Source of the DNA: Symbiodinium microadriaticum | Lineage: Eukaryota > Sar > Dinophyceae > Suessiales > Symbiodiniaceae | Assembly: GCA_001939145.1 (NCBI GenBank) | Contig: LSRX01000062.1 | Span: 9,263-73,262, forward strand | Direction: 5' to 3' | Length of the DNA stretch: 64,000 bases | Shown: positions 10,477 to 20,089 of the stretch, piece after piece | How the letters are laid out: each line of letters opens with the position of its first letter | Numbering within the stretch: position 1 is the first letter of the stretch | Notes under the pieces: generated by a model | Database searches by the model: none | The model's input: only the letters and a program-made list of their open reading frames with translations | What the model was told of the DNA's origin: nothing | Program-made: the position numbers and the translations under genes

Positions 10477-10745
10477 TCGACCCAAGACGAAAGCCCTCAG
10501 GAGTGAATCCAAAAGGAACCTTTTACCGAAGACGACACCCGAGAAATGAATGCAGCAAGAACCTTTTACCGAAGACGAAAACCCTGAAGAGTGAATCCAG
10601 CAGGAACCTTTTACCGAAGACAAAGACCCTAAGGAGTGAACCCAGCGGGGACCTTGTACCGGAGACGAAGACCCCAAGGAGCGAATCCAGCAGGAACCCT
10701 TTACCGAAGACGAAGACCCCAAGGAGTGAATCAGCAGGAATGAAC
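10477..10745. repeat. 45-bp minisatellite, about 5-6 copies
   Basis: The unit contains ACCGAAGACGAAGACCC and GAATCCAGCAGGAACC. ACCGAAG landmarks occur at 10,525, 10,568, 10,613, 10,658 and 10,703, so spacing is 43 and then 45 bases. Because 45 is a multiple of three, both strands stay open (about 135 codons on plus and 187 on minus). The frames are probably a by-product. It is followed by a (TTG)n run at 10,786-10,812. Confidence 0.9.
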
Positions 10746-10829
10746 CTGTCCAAAGGAAAAAAAATAGGGAGTCACAGATGGCTGCTGCTGTTGTTGTTGT
10801 TGTTGTTGTTGCTGCTGTTGTGTGAGAAA

Positions 10830-11850
10830 ACATTCAAAAGCCAGGAAAAGCCGTGGGAGCCACAGTGACAGGTGCTGGTTCGACAGGAAATCACACAGCT
10901 GCTAATGCCTAGGAGCATGTTCGGGTCAGCTGATGTGTGGTGATGCCAGACGGTGGGAGTCACAAATGACAAGGGTTTAGCCAGCCAAGACCGAGGAATG
11001 TAGGGCGTCACAAATGACAAAATTAGGGATCTCTGACTTGCTGCCCTGAGTGTTCTCAGACCCCAATTCCAAAAGCACGCATCCTTCCCGTTCGTTTTCG
11101 GGTTGCGAGGTGCTTCTTGAAGCTTAAGCCCCTCCACTCAAAACCCTTTACAAACAACTTCGCTTTGTAGTTCCTGAAGTTAAATGAGCGGCGCACAACT
11201 CAGGGTGTGCATTGTGTTTTTTTGGTGCTAAGTGTGGAAGATGGTAAGAAACCCTGAAACACCCGTTCCCAGAATCCCAGAACAGATTGTTGTGAGATGA
11301 ACACCTTGTGAGGAGTTTACAAAGCCATGTACACCTTTACAGGCAAGCAGGTTTTACCCTCGTTGCCCGAAAGCATAAATAGTTTGGACCCTGCCTTCAG
11401 TGATCCCCTGCCTTCAATGATCTGAAATCCTTCACTGAACCCTACGCGCTAGGGCCCAAGAGCTAAAGTTTAGCCCATCAAACGTAAGTATCGTAAACCC
11501 TGACCCGAAGCTCTTGTTCCGCTATTGTGGAGGTTTTTTCTGCCGTGGTAGCTGGGACGGTGGGCTCATCCACTCCAACCAGGCCGGTGTTTAGGGCTTC
11601 GGGAACTCCCCGCGGTTGAGGGTTCATGTCCTAGGGCTTTCTTTTTGACTTGGATGAAAGGTTCAACAAGGCTTCAGTCTAGTCATTCCATTGCCACTCG
11701 TGGAACGGCAGAAGGAGGCTCCTCGAACCCTGAACCCCAAGCATAAATTATTGAAACCCGACCCGAGACCCGACATCTTAAATAAGCCTACAGGCAGATT
11801 CCTAAGCCTTACGGCCTGAAAGCCCGCTGCCGAACCTTTGAACCTGGGCA
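10830..11850. other. No gene supported; recurrent GTCACAAATGAC motif
   Basis: GTCACAAATGACAA occurs at about 10,960 and 11,007, 47 bases apart. The rest is mixed sequence with C-strand telomere-like fragments at 11,420-11,500 and 11,725-11,830. A short duplication of CTGCCTTCA-ATGATC type lies at about 11,391-11,420. Confidence 0.45.
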
Positions 11851-11851
11851 G

Positions 11852-11943
11852 CAAACCAAAGGTGGTAGACACCTGTGGCATGTCCCTGGACGTGGACACG
11901 TGTTCTCATCTGGATATCTTCAACAACACTTTCTCTGGACCAG
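11852..11943 (+). CDS. Exon-like segment with AG/GT borders
   Basis: The segment follows CTGGGCAG and ends in GGACCAG before GTGGGG, so it has AG acceptor and GT donor borders. The 92-base segment reads KPKVVDTCGMSLDVDTCSHL and then DIFNNTFSGP with no stop. The NNTF motif resembles NNSF in open islands at about 4,990 and 14,655. An exon of an extracellular glycoprotein is possible. The length is far too short to be significant alone. Confidence 0.2.
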
Positions 11944-12874
11944 GTGGGGTCCACGGGTACCTTCCGGTCGAGGGTTTGAGGTTTGGGGTTCAGGTTGTAG
12001 AGTTTACATAGCGTTGAAGTTTGTGTTTGAAAGTGCGGGTGTGTGTCAGGGTTCTTCGAGGCCGAGCAGGGCAACGTCGCGGTAAAGGCCTTGAAGTTTT
12101 GAGGTTTGAACCCGAGACCTTGTACTCAATTTCCAACGGGAGTTCCACAGTTGTCATATGCAGCCGCAAACCAAACCCCAAACCCTAGGCTACGACTGGG
12201 AAGGGAACTTCACCCACTGCTGGGGTGCAGTGACCGCTGTCTTGCTGGACTCGCAGTTGGTGTCTGTGGCCTGGTGACCGAGAAGCTGCTTCATGCGGGT
12301 CCAGTAAGAGATCAGGGTGTAGGGTTTAAGTTTTTTCTTTGCATTCGCTTCCGAGGGGCAGCAAGTCCACTTTTCCCAAACTGCAGTTCTTGCCGCCTTG
12401 AAAGGTTTCCATTAGCTTCTGTGGGTCTGTCGTGGGGAGGTGTAATACAGTTTGGTGATGCCCGAGAATTTGCTATTTTTCCTTTCAGACTGTTCTCTTA
12501 GTAGCCAACCCTGCATTTACCTCCAGGTGTTTGGTGCATGAAGATGACGCTAATGACAGCATCCCCTTGAATGGCTCCCAGAAGAGTTGAACCCCGAAGC
12601 TAATTAACCACCTGAGCCATAAGTCCTAAAGCCCATGGCTCAAGCACCTAAACCCATAATTGGGCAAAGCTTTACACCTCAGGCCCATGAATTGCGCCCT
12701 ACAGCCGAGGTGTCCAAGAACCTCATCAGCAACCTTCGAGAGTCCAACCGTCGTTTGGGCGGCAGAGGGATAAGTGGTCGAGACTACGGGAAGCTTAAAT
12801 TGAAACTAAATCCAAAACTACAGGAAATAGGATAGCATGTCAGTGTTTAGGCAAGCTTCTCGCTGCTGCTTATC

Positions 12875-13135
12875 TATGACGCTGATGGTGATGGTGATGT
12901 TGATGTTGACGTTGATGCTCATGACGATGATGGTGATGAGGATAAAGATGCTGATGATAATGATGATAACGATGGCCTGCCTGTCTGTTGTCATCGTGCC
13001 TGTCGCTTGTGCCGCTGTTCTTGTCATTGCGCATACTCTTTGCGCTGTTGCTGTAATGATTGGTGTTGGGCAATGTTGTCGACTGCAAGAGGTGCATGCA
13101 TGCATGCATGCAGGTGTGTGTGTGTGTGTGCGTGT
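12875..13135. repeat. Degenerate (GAT/GTT) triplet tract, GCAT and GT runs
   Basis: A (GAT)n/(GTT)n tract at 12,875-12,975 loses purity but keeps three-base phasing to about 13,065. Then come (GCAT)n at 13,092-13,112, which is fully self-complementary, and (GT)n to 13,135. The hydrophobic frame through it comes from the triplet bias and is not evidence of a gene. Confidence 0.85.
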
Positions 13136-13452
13136 GAGACTTCATGTGTGTCTCCGTACTGTTGCTATTTTTTTGTATATGTCAAGGCTACTGATGTGTT
13201 CAAACATTTATACTATGACTTATACTGTATGTGCAAGCCCCCAAGCTCTATCCTGCGTGCAGCATGAGGAGGGTATTCTGGATCAACTCCATGCGAAACC
13301 CCGGGCACCTGAGCCCTGAACCCCAAATCCCTGAACCCTGAACTTTGAACCCTAAACCCTACACCCTACATCCTAAACCGAGCCACCGAAGCCGCGAAGC
13401 CCAGGGCTTGCAATGTCCGATGGCGATATCCATCAGGTCTTTAGCTCCTTGG

Positions 13453-13609
13453 ATTTCCAAAGCTTCGGCCATGATGAATAATGACTTGTTCATAATATGG
13501 ATAGCACTAACAATACTAGTAGCAATAACAATAGTAGTAGGTGTAGTATTAGTATTAGCATTAGCATTAGCATTAGTATTAGTATTAGTATTAGTATTAG
13601 TATTAGTAT

Positions 13610-13698
<89 letters not shown>

Positions 13699-13746
13699 AC
13701 AAAACAATCATAACAACACTAGTACAAACCATATTTCCAAAGCTTC
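13453..13746. mobile_element. Triplet-array insertion bounded by 14-bp direct repeats
   Basis: ATTTCCAAAGCTTC occurs exactly at 13,453-13,466 and again at 13,733-13,746. Between them are about 266 bases: a short irregular leader, (ATTAGT)n or (ATTAGC)n, about 85 bases of pure (TAG)n, and an irregular tail. The identical flanks look like a target-site duplication, suggesting the array arrived as a unit, perhaps as a severely truncated retroelement carrying its CTA/TAG terminus. No GTCTCGGCTTGCAGA motif is present here. Alternative: a chance or ancestral direct repeat. Confidence 0.5.
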
Positions 13747-13749
13747 ACA

Positions 13750-15640
13750 GTTTGGGACCCCTAAATCCAAAGCCCCAAGCCTTGGCATTGCTTTGGGTCA
13801 AATGTTTAGGGTTGCGTCTTCCGGCTGCGGGTTTCTGAAAGATTTTTGACGTTCCACGGGCTTGGGATCTTGGGCCCCCGAGTCTTGCCAGGTCCCGTTG
13901 TCCGACCCTGAAGCCTTCTGCCCCACGTAAAGCCGGTGAGCTCTAAACACTCTAGCCTAATTCGTAAGTCCTAACACCATCTAGCACTCTCAATACACAG
14001 GGTCGGAGAACTGCACTCGACTACTTCCCAAAGAACCCCGTTCTAGACGTTAAGGCCCTCCATGCTTCAGGGTTCGGATCCTCTGATGTCGAGGCGAGGT
14101 CGATGCCGTTCCTTTCTCGGATCTTCCGAACGGCACGGACACGGTGCTGGCTTTCGCGCTGCTCCACCGGCCACATGCCGGGGCGCGGACGGGCCAATCT
14201 GCTTCGGGCTTCAGCTTCTTTCAATGGGACTGGTCTTTCGCGTTCAGGCTTTCGGGTTTAGCGTATGTGGGGAAATGGCATGGGTCTTGGTTCTTAGCTG
14301 TAGACCCTGCAGTGTACAGCCCAAGCCCTCACAGCCTGAAAACTTCCAAGTTCGACTTGCAGACTCCTAAATAGCAAATCCTAAGTCCGATCCTGTACTG
14401 TCCCAAACCAAATCTCGATGCTCCTTGAACGACAGAACGATGTCCACATGGTCAACCGTGGCTCAAGACTTACATGCGGGGTTTCGGCTCGTCAGGTTTC
14501 TGGGCAACCTGATGAGCACATCACTGACCATTGTGTTTGGAGAGTTCCTGGTTTGGAGGGGTTGTACGGAACTTGTGTGTGCAAGAGACCCGATTCTTCT
14601 TAAACTTTGGAGCCGTGCGTAGAGGCCTGGCCCTCCATCAACAACCAGATCTCCAACAACTCCTTCACATGCCGCTGCCCTGGAGAGGCCAGTAAAGTAC
14701 CTGGGGTGTCCTGAAATCTTGGGTAACTTATTCTGGATGGAGGGTGCAGAATCTTAAGAAAACATCCTTGCTATTGAGCATCTTCGGCACATATTCCGAA
14801 ACTCCCAAATGTATGGCTCACAGGTTTCGAACTTAAACAGCCCAGACCTGACAGGGAGTCGTGGATCAGGGTTTCGCGGCAAGGCTTCAGTTCAAAAGCT
14901 GTGCTTTACAATTCCATCCTACACACTCGAATCTTTCTTGGCCTTTTCCCAAAGCCCCAACGCTCCCAACACCCCCAGCCCTTGCGCACCGCGGCCCTGA
15001 AAGAATGCCACCTGCGCTGGGCTGGCCTACTTCACCGGGCGCGGTACTGGTCTGGAGGCAAACTCTTGTAAGCTCACAGTAAATAAAGCTGCAGTCCCTG
15101 ACTGTCAGCAGTACGACTCTGTTTTTCAAGCCCACCCTTTCTGCATCAGTACTGTTGCTGCCACGAACATTCACATGGACAGTATTAATGATTGTTGCTT
15201 CGGTTCATGGTTTCGGAGCTTGTGGCTCATCAAATTTCGAACTTTGGGGGGGTTCCTCGTATTGTTCTTCTGTTGATGGGGATGTCTTCCTTATTCGCGG
15301 GGTTACGGTATGAGGGTTCAGAGTTTGGAAGCCCCTCGGCTTTTGTTTCGGTTCACGTGGTGTGAGTGTGCTTAAGGGGCTCGAGAACTCAACGGGATTG
15401 TGCTTTACTGTTGGGCTGCTGGGTTCCAGGGTTGCCGTCGCCGTGGTCTGGTGGTGGGTGTTGTGTTTTGAGACCTGAGAATCCAGGCCCGTTTTGGGGT
15501 CTAGCCTGTAAGTTTTGTGGAATTGTGCTTTCGTGTTTGACCGTTATCCGGTGCACCAGTTTCGCAATGTGTATTCCTGACGCCAAGCACCTCGGCCATA
15601 ACGAAACAAAATCCTGCTAGCTAGCAGCTAGCTAGCAGCA
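13750..15640. other. Mixed DNA with short open islands; no firm gene
   Basis: Telomere-like fragments alternate in orientation (G at 13,805; C at 13,905-13,980 and 14,310-14,410). Open islands on plus include 14,425-14,622 (STWSTVAQDLHAGFRLVRFL followed by a hydrophobic stretch), 14,633-14,700 (NNQISNNSFTCRCPGEAS) and 15,001-15,230 (KNATCAGLAYFTGRGTGLEA, Cys-rich). A near-perfect inverted repeat, CTGCTAGCTAG-CAG-CTAGCTAGCAG, lies at 15,614-15,638. The open islands could be exons of one gene, but I recognise no family. Confidence 0.35.
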
Positions 15641-15657
15641 TTTTATGCGCTTGGAGT

Positions 15658-15876
15658 ATGTGTGAACCCTGGACGAACCCCGTTTTCAAAGCAATGATAT
15701 CTGAGTACCTTGAACCCGACAGGCTGCTACTGGATGTCCCAACACCTAACACAGCTGCTGCACTTCGGGATTGCTCGTCTTTAGGTTCCTTAAGTCCGAA
15801 GCAGATCGGGGATAGCTTTGCTATCCTCAAACAACAGACCTTCAAGTTCAACTCGACGAGACCCCAAAGAACTTAA
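15658..15876 (+). CDS. Small open frame, hypothetical
   Basis: From ATG at 15,658 the plus strand encodes 72 residues (MCEPWTNPVFKAMISEYLEP and further LLLDVPTPNTAAALRDCSS). The frame is open a few codons further upstream (LCAWS), so it may be an internal exon. It lies just after the CTAGCTAG inverted repeat. The minus strand is also open over most of the region. It has no recognisable domain and the length is compatible with chance. Confidence 0.25.
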   Translation: MCEPWTNPVFKAMISEYLEPDRLLLDVPTPNTAAALRDCSSLGSLSPKQIGDSFAILKQQTFKFNSTRPQRT

Positions 15877-16185
15877 GCCTTGAGCCTGCAGCCCTAAGCC
15901 CATCTGAGAATCTTCTGAAAGCCTTTGCAGGGGGTGCGCCTCCCGGGCCATTCCTGGGGCGAGCGGAGAAAGATGCAGCCATCGCACTTTACAGGGACCC
16001 TCCGGCCCTTCCAGTGTTGTGGTCCTGAGGGTTACGGTTACGTGTTTTGCCTCTTGTTTGGAGCTGTTTGGAGTTTCAAGTTCCGGGGTCCTGGCTTTCG
16101 GGTTCCGGGTTTAGGGCCTTTCAGGGTTTAAGATTTGATGTTTCGGGTGTTGGGCTTAAGTTCTAATCCCAAGCTGGGCCGCCTT

Positions 16186-16612
16186 TCAGGGTTTAAGGTT
16201 TGTTCTCTCCGTACTTTGAGCCAGTGATGTGCTTCCAGAGTTCTTGGTGAGCAGTGTCTTAACAACGCGATTTACATGTGTTAATTCGGGGGAGGCAAAT
16301 TGACATCTTTGGATGCTCTGCTGCATTTCTTTTGCCTCGCTCACAAGCAGGAATGGATTTTGCAGGACCATTCTTCTTTCAAGTCTTCTGCGGCGTTCAG
16401 TTGTCGTAGCAAAATGTGAGATCCAGGCAGCCTGCGAGCGTTCTTTCAGTGCCAGGCCAGGAAAGGTCACAGACCACAGCTTCTTCCCATCCAAGGTTTG
16501 TGCTGCCCAGGACCCTTAAAGGCCAGAAGAGCTGGCCATAGAAGCCTTCTTCCTGCATGGCCCGTGGTCGGAGCCTCGAGAGTCCATGTCAATGGTCAGC
16601 GGAGGCTCCCGG
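16186..16612 (-). pseudogene. Putative coding relic, minus strand, one in-frame TAA
   Basis: A minus frame runs from about 16,612 (REPPLTIDMDSRGSDHGPCR) to 16,186 with a single TAA near 16,517. After it, the 102-codon part begins with a possible ATG at 16,494 and contains LWSVTFPGLALKERSQAAWI, ERRRRLERRMVLQNPFLL and EKEMQ-like helical blocks (SEAKEMQQSIQRC). It ends in a degenerate TTTAAGG repeat. I recognise no domain. It may be a pseudogene or two exons. A shorter plus frame overlaps. Confidence 0.25.
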
Positions 16613-17321
16613 CAGTTTAGGGTTTAGGGCCCTGTGTTTGTCCCGAAACCTAAAGCCGAACCCTTTGACCTCAAGCCCTAGACGCTGAGACCTAAACTTG
16701 AACCCCAAACCCTATACCAGAAGCCCTGACACTGCGATCCTAACCTCTGCCCTCTAATAAGTCAATAAAATAAGTCTTTAAGTACCCCTGGTATAGTATC
16801 ATAAAAGTACCCTTACCATGGCCCCCATTCTTTTTTTTACCCTTCTATCAACTTTCAAGACCCAAACAGGGAGATCGCCCGAGGAACCTTGAGGATGGAG
16901 ACCTCGGTTCCGTGCGATGTGGCAAGAGCCTTGTCCGACCGGGGCTTTAGGTTTACTCACGAAAGTGATATCGGCGGAGAAGAGTGATACCTTTATGGGG
17001 ATTTTGAGAGGGGTTCGGAGCGTCAAGGTTGCAAGGCTTAAATTTAGGGTTTAGGTCGAGGTCACGGAGACCGAAACCAATGATTGGCGCTGGTCTGCAG
17101 AGTTTCTAGGGTGTGGGGTTCGCGTGTGAGTTGTGACGTTGTTCGCTCTTAGTCGATGTTGGCCATGATTATGCAATGCTGTCAGTGTTGTGGTTACCAA
17201 TATGTGTACTGACAACCGTAGTGAAGGACTTTGGCGTAAGTAATGTTTTTGTGTTGTTGTTGCTGGTATAACTAGGCTTCTTGATTGTGATTGCGCTGGT
17301 CGTCATTCTGGCCATGGTTCT

Positions 17322-17411
17322 CGCCATCACCATCACCATCACTAAACCATCGCCATCGCCATCGCCATCATCATCGTCATCCCCACCACCATCATCATCA
17401 TCATCGTCATT
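17322..17411. repeat. (CAT/CAC/CGC) triplet tract
   Basis: (CATCAC)n, (ATCGCC)n and (CATCAT)n runs lie within 90 bases, followed by unremarkable sequence. Confidence 0.9.
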
Positions 17412-18049
17412 CCTGTAGATTTCTGCTGCTATCGTTGTTCAAGGTATCTGGTTGTATCGAGCTATTAGGGGTCTGGGTTATAAGGCTTGCGGGGGATGTA
17501 AGCCTTTCGATTTGCCTGGATCTGACCACCGGAAGCCCGAAACTCCAGAACCCACAGCCCACAGCCTTACATCTCCAAGCAAGGAGTCCTGAACCTGAAC
17601 TTTGAGGCTCCTATTGCGAAATGTAAACCTCTGAACCCCAAAATAAAGCCCCGAACTCTAAATGCTCAGGGTTAGCGCCTTGTATTTCTCGCCGAAGGCA
17701 CTTCAGGCGTCATGCTTTTCGGAACGACCACAGCTTTGGGCTTAACACCTCCGGGTTTAAGAAGTGATTTTCCATTGTTTGAGTTGTCGAAGTTTAGATA
17801 TTTCACTGCTAGGAGTACATGTCCAATTCGGTTCTTGGACTGGAGCCTCGGGCCTAGGTTGGAGCTCAGGCACCTCCTTTCCTTTGAGGGGATCTTCGAA
17901 TCTCAAGTTCCCGCCTCCGTAGACCCTGAAACCCCCACCAAGAGATGCGAGCCCAGCACCCAGAACCCTGAGCATCCCAGCACCTTCAGCTCGAAGTCCC
18001 AACTCAAATTAAGCCGGAACCTTCAGTCCCGAACGCTGTCCGAGCAAGG

Positions 18050-18753
18050 AATTCCTACGCAGAGGCAGAGCCAGTCTGCCGCATAGATTCAGACTTCCCT
18101 TGCAATGCGGATGACTACGAGCACCCCGAGGCGGACAAACTTCGTGTAACATCGGAGCCTCTTTGCTGTGCGTTATGACGTGCCGGAGACCTTGGTCTCA
18201 TTCTTTGCACTCGCCGCATACTGGATTTCGGGTTTGGGGTTGACGCTTAGAGTCTAGGCTGCAAGGCTTGGGCTCAGGCCCGAATGTTCTTCCCAAGCTT
18301 TCGCACAAAGTTCTTCGTGCAGCATCTGAGGGCTTCCAGGTTCAGGGTCAGGTCTTCGTGTGACGTTACAGAGTCTAGTTGTAGGGATCAGACTGTGGAA
18401 TCTCGGCCGCGGCATCTTCGGCCCTTTTTTAATCCCGAAGCCCAAACCGGCATGTGTTCACGGCACAGGCAGCCAAACACACCCAGACCGTTATTGATCT
18501 CCTGCGATCTTTGTTTGTCCAGGGCTAATTCGATCCAATCCCAAAATCCACTCCCCCCGGGGACCTGCCAGGGACTATTGCTCCGGGGCTTCCGGGCTTC
18601 GACTTTGAGGGTCCCCCTATGATGCAGGACAACTTCCGGAACAGCCTCGCCTGCGTTGACGCTTGGGCCGCAGCTTTTTTCAAGGAAGCACTAGAGCCCC
18701 TAAAGTCCAAGGTGGAGGCAGGGCCCTCTACCTTAAAGATCCTCAAAGCCTAA
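18050..18753 (+). pseudogene. Putative exon cluster or broken gene, unknown
   Basis: A plus frame from 18,050 reads NSYAEAEPVCRIDSDFPCNA and DDYEHPEADKLRVTSEPLCC, then stops. The next frame continues VRYDVPETLVSFFALAAYWI. From about 18,449 a second block is open (HVFTAQAAKHTQTVIDLLRS). It is interrupted by TAA at about 18,526 and then reads PIPKSTPPGDLPGTIAPGLP and MMQDNFRNSLACVDAWAAAF to TAA at 18,751. The same frame is open again from 18,754 to 19,122. The amphipathic and acidic blocks look more protein-like than the telomere-like surroundings. Breaks suggest a pseudogene or small exons. No family is recognised. Confidence 0.3.
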
Positions 18754-19436
18754 TTAGGGAGTTCGCGCACACATCGGGCGGAACACGTCGGCATTATCCA
18801 CAGCATCAAGGCTGCTGTCAACCACCGGACAAAGTTGCAGCCAAAGTCGGTGCAGCTCCCCATACCCTTCCCAACCACCCCAACCAGCTGCCCAGCGATG
18901 GGTACCAAGGAGCATACCCGGAAACCGACCCCCCAGCCCCCAGAATCATCACACGAAGCCGCATTTGGGGTTTATCATCTAGGATTTAAAGGCCTCGGCA
19001 TCTGGGTGCAAGATGTTTATGTCTCGGGTGGGATGGAGCTGTATCTGTTGCTACAGGCCAGTGCACACGGCAAGCTTTACACAGCGCCTGTATGGATGGA
19101 TATCGGTCTTCTGCATGCTTAACCCATGTCTACCAACAACCTTACAAATCTGCAACTCTGTGTCCAACACCATGGAGCTGTCAGCACCCCGGCGACTTGA
19201 ACTGCATACAGATGCTGCCATATCCTGAGCCCTGCATCGACAAAGGACTACTCGGACGTGATCCACGAGCGCATTGTGGATGAAAGTTCCGGTAGATTGC
19301 GGCAACCGCTCCCCAGGGTCACCCCAGGCAGGACCCCCGGGAACATGTAGTCCGCCGGCGGGACAAAAGCTTGAGGCCTGGTGACCTTAGTGCGCATTAC
19401 GTGGGGCTTTCATGGCTTTAGAAACTTTAGTAACTT

Positions 19437-19728
19437 GAGCGCTCCTTAGAGTGTGACAGTAATTATTGTGATCGCTCGGAGGCTAGTTTGTCTGTTGCGG
19501 ATGGAATGATGCAGCCACCTGCCAGCTTGGTTCACCACCCGGGGTTTCAGGGCATACGCACATAAGTGTTAGGGCCTATAGGTACTGTTAGAGGATAGCC
19601 ATGTAGACCCTCGACTCGCCTCAGCACCAAGATCATCCTCTGCCCCTGCATGAAAAATTGCCCCCCAACAGAGGGGCCTGGGAACACTGGAGGTCTCACA
19701 AGGGTTTGTGATCTGCCATCACCATGAT
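19437..19728 (+). pseudogene. Putative Cys-rich exon-like segments, one frame, stops between
   Basis: A single plus frame carries ECDSNYCDRSEASLSVADGM with MQPPASLVHHPGFQ, then two stops between 19,563 and 19,598, then CRPSTRLSTKIILCPCMKNC and PPTEGPGNTGGLTRVCDL. Cysteine spacing (CPCMKNC) suggests a disulfide-rich extracellular module. The stops could lie in a very short intron or mark decay. No homologue is recognised. Confidence 0.25.
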
Positions 19729-19939
19729 TATTGCTGTCATTATTGTCGACATCTATCTTTGTTGGGTGTTTTTGTTGAGAGCTTTTGTTCAGGTTCCGGG
19801 GTCTCGGGTCTTGAAACTGGGTCTAGATTTCAGAGTTTAGTTTGTAGGTCAGAGGCTTTCAGGGTCTGTACCTGCGGGGTCTTTAGTTTCAGGCACCATG
19901 CTGGAAGGGTTTTTGATTGTTTAGGGCTTTCTTCTGGTT

Positions 19940-20083
19940 CTGGGGTTGTGCCGAACCTGCCAGCAGTATGTTTAGCCAGGGTTAGAAGGACAAAGCCACG
20001 ATAGTTTATAGAGCTTCAAATATCTGGGGTTGTGTCGAGCCTGCCAGCAAGTATGTTTGGCCAGGGTTAGAAGGACAAAAGCC
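19940..20083. repeat. Tandem duplication of about 58-60 bases with 26-base spacer
   Basis: Copy 1 (19,940-19,997) and copy 2 (20,024-20,083) share CTGGGGTTGTG, CCTGCCAGCA, GCCAGGGTTAGAAGGACAAA and GCC. They differ by a few substitutions and two single-base insertions. The spacer contains ACGATAGTTTATAGAGC. The duplication looks recent relative to the decayed surroundings. Confidence 0.85.
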
Positions 20084-20089
20084 GCAGGT

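Noticed and set aside
12575-12625. tRNA-like A-box and B-box on the minus strand (GGCTCAGGTGG, GGTTCAACTC)
   Set aside because: The boxes are too close together, and no acceptor or T-stem pairing could be drawn.
12837-13319. 160-codon plus frame with hydrophobic stretches
   Set aside because: The hydrophobicity follows the (GAT/GTT) triplet bias and then (GCAT)n and (GT)n repeats.
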